Below, piece by piece: positions 60,687-64,000 of a stretch of 64,000 bases of DNA. The notes under the pieces are model-generated. The model had not been told where the DNA came from, made no database searches, and was given only the letters and a program-made list of their open reading frames with translations. The position numbers and the translations under genes were made by a program. How positions within the stretch are numbered: the first letter of the stretch is position 1; the number at the start of each line of letters is the position of its first letter. The stretch spans positions 1-64,000 of the forward strand of contig SUWS01000005.1 of NCBI GenBank assembly GCA_015061365.1, in the 5' to 3' direction. The stretch is from Lentimicrobiaceae bacterium (GTDB taxonomy: Bacteria; Bacteroidota; Bacteroidia; Bacteroidales; F082).

Positions 60687-62474
60687 ATGGATAAGATTAG
60701 AAATTTTTGTATCATTGCTCATATCGATCACGGTAAGAGCACATTGGCTGACAGACTTTTAGAGAATACTAAGACGTTGTCGCAGAAAGAATTGGTAAAT
60801 CAGGTTCTCGATGATATGGACTTGGAAAGAGAGCGCGGCATCACCATTAAGAGTCACGCCATCCAGATGAATTATATAAAAGACGGTGTCAACTATACAT
60901 TAAACCTCATCGACACTCCCGGTCACGTCGACTTCTCATACGAGGTGTCACGTTCTATAGCCGCTTGCGAAGGCGCGTTGTTGGTAGTCGATGCAACCCA
61001 GGGTATACAGGCGCAGACAATATCCAACCTTTATATGGCTCTGGATCACGACCTTGAGATTATCCCGGTTATCAATAAGATTGACATGGACAGCGCGAAT
61101 CCTGAGATGGTGGAAGACCAGATTGTCGACCTTATCGGTTGCGACCGCTCCGAGATATTGCGTTGCAGCGCACGTAATAACATTGGTATAGAAGAAATCC
61201 TCGAAGCTATCGTCAACAGAATACCTGCTCCTAAGGGTGACCCTAACGCTCCGCTGCAGGCTCTTATCTTCGACTCGGTATTTAATTCATATAGAGGTAT
61301 CATAGCATATTTCCGTATCTTCAACGGAACGATAAAGACCAACGAACTCGTGAAGTTCTTCGCTACGAAGATGGAATATCACGCCGACGAAATCGGTGTG
61401 CTCCAGCTCAAGCAAGTCCCTAAAGGCGAACTCTCGGCGGGTAACGTAGGTTATATTATCTCTGGTATCAAGACATCTTCTGAGGTGAAGGTGGGCGATA
61501 CTATAACTCATGTTGATACTCCTTGCGACAAGCCTATCGAAGGTTTTGAAAACGTGAAACCTATGGTCTTCGCCGGTGTCTATCCTGTCAGTGCAGACGA
61601 TTATGAAGAGTTACGAGCTTCATTGGAGAAATTACAGCTCAACGACGCTTCATTGGTATGGGAACCTGAGTCATCGGCAGCATTGGGATTCGGATTCCGC
61701 TGCGGATTCCTCGGACTTCTTCACATGGAAATTGTCCAGGAACGTCTCGACCGTGAGTTTAATATGGATGTCATCACCACCGTGCCTAACGTTTCTTTCA
61801 AGGCTTATCTCACTGACGGCGAAGAGTTGGACGTCCATAACCCGAGCGGACTTCCTGAAGTGACGAAACTCGATCATATTGACGAGCCTTTCATTATAGC
61901 TGAGATTATCACAAAGAATGAATTCGTAGGCTCTATCATGAAACTATGTATCGACAAACGCGGCGTATTGATGAATCAGACTTATCTCACAACAGACCGT
62001 GTCGAGTTGAAATTCCAGATGCCGTTGAGTGAAATCGTTTTCGACTTCTATGACAAATTAAAATCGATATCAAAAGGTTATGCATCTTTCGACTATCATA
62101 TAGCAGGTTATCAGCAAGCCAATTTGGTTAAGTTGGATATAATGTTGAACGGTGAAGTCGTTGATGCTCTGTCAACATTGATTCACCGCGACAACGCATA
62201 CGCATTCGGACGTAAGATGTGTGAGAAGTTAAAGGAACTCATTCCTCGTCATCAGTTCGACATTGCTATTCAAGCATCTATTGGTGCCAAGATTATCGCA
62301 AGAGAGACCGTTCGTCAGGTTCGTAAAGACGTTACCGCGAAATGTTATGGTGGTGACGTAAGCCGTAAACGTAAACTTCTTGAGAAACAGAAAGCTGGTA
62401 AGAAGAGAATGCGTCAGATAGGTAGCGTGGAAGTACCTCAGTCTGCATTCTTGGCTGTGTTGAAATTAGATTAA
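60687..62474 (+). CDS. lepA: Elongation factor 4 (LepA)
   Basis: This 595-residue translational GTPase back-translocates or rescues ribosomes. G motifs: AHIDHGKST (G1), [10 protein letters not shown] (G2), DTPGHVD (G3), NKID (G4) and SARN (G5). Domains II and III and the LepA-specific C-terminal domain (end [16 protein letters not shown]) are complete. The expected length is about 600. It has its own promoter with a very short leader. A terminator follows. Confidence 0.96.
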   Translation: MDKIRNFCIIAHIDHGKSTLADRLLENTKTLSQKELVNQVLDDMDLERERGITIKSHAIQMNYIKDGVNYTLNLIDTPGHVDFSYEVSRSIAACEGALLVVDATQGIQAQTISNLYMALDHDLEIIPVINKIDMDSANPEMVEDQIVDLIGCDRSEILRCSARNNIGIEEILEAIVNRIPAPKGDPNAPLQALIFDSVFNSYRGIIAYFRIFNGTIKTNELVKFFATKMEYHADEIGVLQLKQVPKGELSAGNVGYIISGIKTSSEVKVGDTITHVDTPCDKPIEGFENVKPMVFAGVYPVSADDYEELRASLEKLQLNDASLVWEPESSAALGFGFRCGFLGLLHMEIVQERLDREFNMDVITTVPNVSFKAYLTDGEELDVHNPSGLPEVTKLDHIDEPFIIAEIITKNEFVGSIMKLCIDKRGVLMNQTYLTTDRVELKFQMPLSEIVFDFYDKLKSISKGYASFDYHIAGYQQANLVKLDIMLNGEVVDALSTLIHRDNAYAFGRKMCEKLKELIPRHQFDIAIQASIGAKIIARETVRQVRKDVTAKCYGGDVSRKRKLLEKQKAGKKRMRQIGSVEVPQSAFLAVLKLD

Positions 62475-62499
62475 AAGGTTTATCTTTGTTATCATACAT

Positions 62500-62536
62500 A
62501 AAAAATCCCGATTCAGAAATGAGTCGGGATTTTTTA
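62500..62536. terminator. Terminator between convergent lepA and tsf
   Basis: AAAAAATCCCGA pairs with TCGGGATTTTTT; A run on one side and T run on the other, so it can serve both directions. Confidence 0.9.
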
Positions 62537-62542
62537 TAATCT

Positions 62543-62576
62543 ACTGACAGCTGAATGCTGATAGCTGACAGCTATT
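62543..62576 (-). repeat. GCTGACA/GCTGATA word array after tsf
   Basis: Plus-strand GCTGAAT, GCTGATA, GCTGACA units that begin at the tsf stop codon. Confidence 0.75.
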
Positions 62577-63570
62577 ATCCTAATTTCACGCGGTTGAAAG
62601 CTGTAACTGTAGCTTCTTTGTCACCGGCTTGGATATATTCGCGAACTGTTTTAGGGTCAGCGATGAGAGATACTTGATCTAACAAGCAGTTTTCTTTGAA
62701 GAATTTTGCGAGGCGGCCTTTAGCGATGTTTTCAATCATTGTCATATTGAGGCTACCAGCTTTTTCAGCAGCGACTTGCTCCTTAATTTCGCGAGCTTTA
62801 GCAGCGTCTTCTTCTGTGATCCAACCCTTAGCCATGTTTGAGTTGATGTGGTCATCACTGTCAACGTGAGCTGGGTTGATACCTGCTTTTTTCAAAGCGA
62901 CTTCGATAGCTTTTTGAATTTGCTCTTGTTTTGTCTTTTCGATAGCGACGTTATATTCGTTATCTTTTGTTGCTTGAGGAACGTCGTTTTCATCGATAGC
63001 GACTGGATCCATAGCAGCGATTTGAAGAGCTACTTCGTGAGCGATTTCTTCAACGCCTTCGAATGATTTATTGAAACCTACTATTGTAGCGAGACGGTTA
63101 CCTTGGTGGTTATAGTTAGTAACGTATTCAGCTTCGATAGCGAAGTATTTACCAACTTGAACTTTTTCGCCTGTTTTTGCTGTGAGGTCTGTTACGATAG
63201 CTTCAAGTGTTGTACCGTTGATGGTAGCAGCGTTGAGAGCTTCCATATCCTTAACTCTGTTTTCTACTGCGTAGTCCAAGAGCATTCTTGTTGTACCGAC
63301 GAAATCAGCGTTAGCACCGACGAAGTCAGTTTCGCAGTTCAGCATAATGACAGCGGCGAATTTGTGATCTTCAGTAGCTTTAGAGATTACGCAACCTTCA
63401 GTAGCTTCGCGGTCAGCTCTTTTCAAAGCGATTTTTTGACCTTTTTTACGGAGGTAGTCGATTGCAGCTTGTTTGTCGCCATTGCATTCTACGAGAGCTT
63501 TTTTGCAGTCCATCATGCCGGCGCCTGTCATTTGTCTAAGTTCGTTAACTTGAGCAGCTGTAATGTTCAT
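62575..63570 (-). CDS. tsf: Elongation factor Ts
   Basis: This 331-residue GDP-exchange factor for EF-Tu has an N-terminal UBA-like domain with LRQMTGAGMMDCKKAL. The key TDFVGANADFVG segment, which inserts into EF-Tu, follows near residues 78-92. Two later subdomains and a C-terminal region with KGWITEEDAAKA are longer than in E. coli, as usual in Bacteroidota. It lies 21 nt downstream of rpsB, the conserved rpsB-tsf order. Confidence 0.96.
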   Translation of the reverse strand: MNITAAQVNELRQMTGAGMMDCKKALVECNGDKQAAIDYLRKKGQKIALKRADREATEGCVISKATEDHKFAAVIMLNCETDFVGANADFVGTTRMLLDYAVENRVKDMEALNAATINGTTLEAIVTDLTAKTGEKVQVGKYFAIEAEYVTNYNHQGNRLATIVGFNKSFEGVEEIAHEVALQIAAMDPVAIDENDVPQATKDNEYNVAIEKTKQEQIQKAIEVALKKAGINPAHVDSDDHINSNMAKGWITEEDAAKAREIKEQVAAEKAGSLNMTMIENIAKGRLAKFFKENCLLDQVSLIADPKTVREYIQAGDKEATVTAFNRVKLG

Positions 63571-63591
63571 AGTAATAAATTGTTTTTAGAT

Positions 63592-64000
63592 TTATTTTTT
63601 GTTAACGTTTTTACGAGGTCTTCTTGGACGTCTTTCTTCTTTTTCTTCGTCCTCACCTTTGTTTTCCATTACGTTTTCATCGTCCATCATTTCGTCTTCG
63701 ATGATGTCTTCCTTGTCGCGAGAATTTTTACGTTCTGCCAAGCCTTCTTCGATAGCTTCTACCATTTTACCGATAATGAGTTCGATAGATTTTGAAGCGT
63801 CGTCGTTAGCTGGGATTGGGAAGTCGATGAGGTTAGGGTTTGAGTTGGTATCGACGATAGCGAAAGTAGGGATGTTAAGTTTTCTAGCTTCTGCTACGGC
63901 GATATGTTCTTTGATGACGTCAACTACGAAAACTGCGCTTGGGAGACGGCTGAGGTCAGCGATACTACCTAAGTTCTTGTTTAATTTTTCGCGTTCACGT
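63592..64000 (-). CDS. rpsB: 30S ribosomal protein S2 (3' part)
   Basis: The last 135 residues of S2 are visible; the gene continues past the right edge. The block begins RERE and runs through [29 protein letters not shown] and [20 protein letters not shown], all typical S2. A C-terminal tail of about 60 residues follows that is first acidic ([20 protein letters not shown]) and then basic ([13 protein letters not shown]); such tails are common in Bacteroidota S2. Stop TAA 63594..63592. Co-transcribed with tsf. Confidence 0.95.
   Translation of the reverse strand, partial: REREKLNKNLGSIADLSRLPSAVFVVDVIKEHIAVAEARKLNIPTFAIVDTNSNPNLIDFPIPANDDASKSIELIIGKMVEAIEEGLAERKNSRDKEDIIEDEMMDDENVMENKGEDEEKEERRPRRPRKNVNKK

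Noticed and set aside
63103..63795. Long open frame antisense to tsf and rpsB
   Set aside because: It is the mirror of highly biased codons in ribosomal genes; Phe/Ser-rich composition with no domain.

Overview
The window reads as chromosomal DNA of a Bacteroidota (Bacteroidales-like) bacterium. The evidence is: many genes preceded by the Bacteroidota sigma-A box TAnnTTTG; four secreted proteins ending in a type IX secretion (T9SS/Por) sorting domain; a MurF-alanine racemase fusion; DUF4296, DUF4301 and Omp28-type proteins; a RecQ/KdsD/LptB/PssA neighbourhood; and a moderately AT-rich base composition. No rRNA, CRISPR array, transposase or integrase was found. Three tRNAs are present: CAU (probably Ile2), Gly(CCC) and Thr(UGU).

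Layout. 1-6.6 kb: CPBP protease, DusB, tRNA, an LptF/G-type permease and two glycosyltransferases. 6.6-14.6 kb: EttA, two tandem T9SS-secreted paralogues, a small lipoprotein, ThiL and UvrC. 14.6-18.6 kb: tRNA-Gly, GH29 fucosidase, ferritin and a DUF4301 protein. 18.7-22.6 kb: an accessory segment with an McrBC-type restriction pair and a DUF4160/DUF2442-HTH pair. 22.8-35.3 kb: PAS protein, PssA, LptB, KdsD, RecQ, DUF4296 lipoprotein, a delta-60-repeat T9SS protein, a tiny Pmp3/YqaE-type membrane protein missed by length filters (30587-30739), QueA, an orphan OmpR-type regulator, a polyprenyl synthase and tRNA-Thr. 35.3-50 kb: M20 hydrolase, ManA, an envelope cluster (TlpA-like, barrel, Omp28), a gingipain-type C25 protease, DUF308 protein, deacetylase-like and GNAT-like genes, an NSS transporter and a helix-hairpin-helix protein. 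50-52 kb: a small cassette-like tract of short nuclease-like ORFs separated by repeated, highly structured junctions. 52-64 kb: rhomboid, PurE, TadA, a MORN lipoprotein, PyrC, GT2, MurF-Alr, CysS, LepA, EF-Ts and the 3' part of rpsB.

The most unusual property is not a gene. Nearly every non-operonic junction contains short arrays of degenerate 7- or 8-nt words, such as GAAARTT, ACARTTA, GARCTTT, CTGAGAAT, TATAAAC and GTTGTCY. They follow a grammar: one polarity directly after stop codons (often supplying the stop), the opposite polarity before start codons, and sometimes an AGACG...CGTCT hairpin in the middle. One family (GTTGTCY...GTTGAC) lies before start codons, in three cases 6-7 nt upstream of the -7 box. 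The same words have invaded three housekeeping reading frames in frame (M20 hydrolase, PyrC, MurF-Alr). A second hairpin family (three copies) and a structured GC-rich element at 6612-6712 add to this repeat ecology.

Functionally the genes are mostly core: envelope and LPS biogenesis (LptF/G, LptB, KdsD, PssA, MurF-Alr), translation (DusB, QueA, TadA, EttA, LepA, EF-Ts, S2, CysS), nucleotide and cofactor synthesis (PyrC, PurE, ThiL), repair (UvrC, RecQ) and secreted degradative or adhesive proteins that depend on a T9SS encoded elsewhere. All functional calls rest on reading the sequence; no database search was run.
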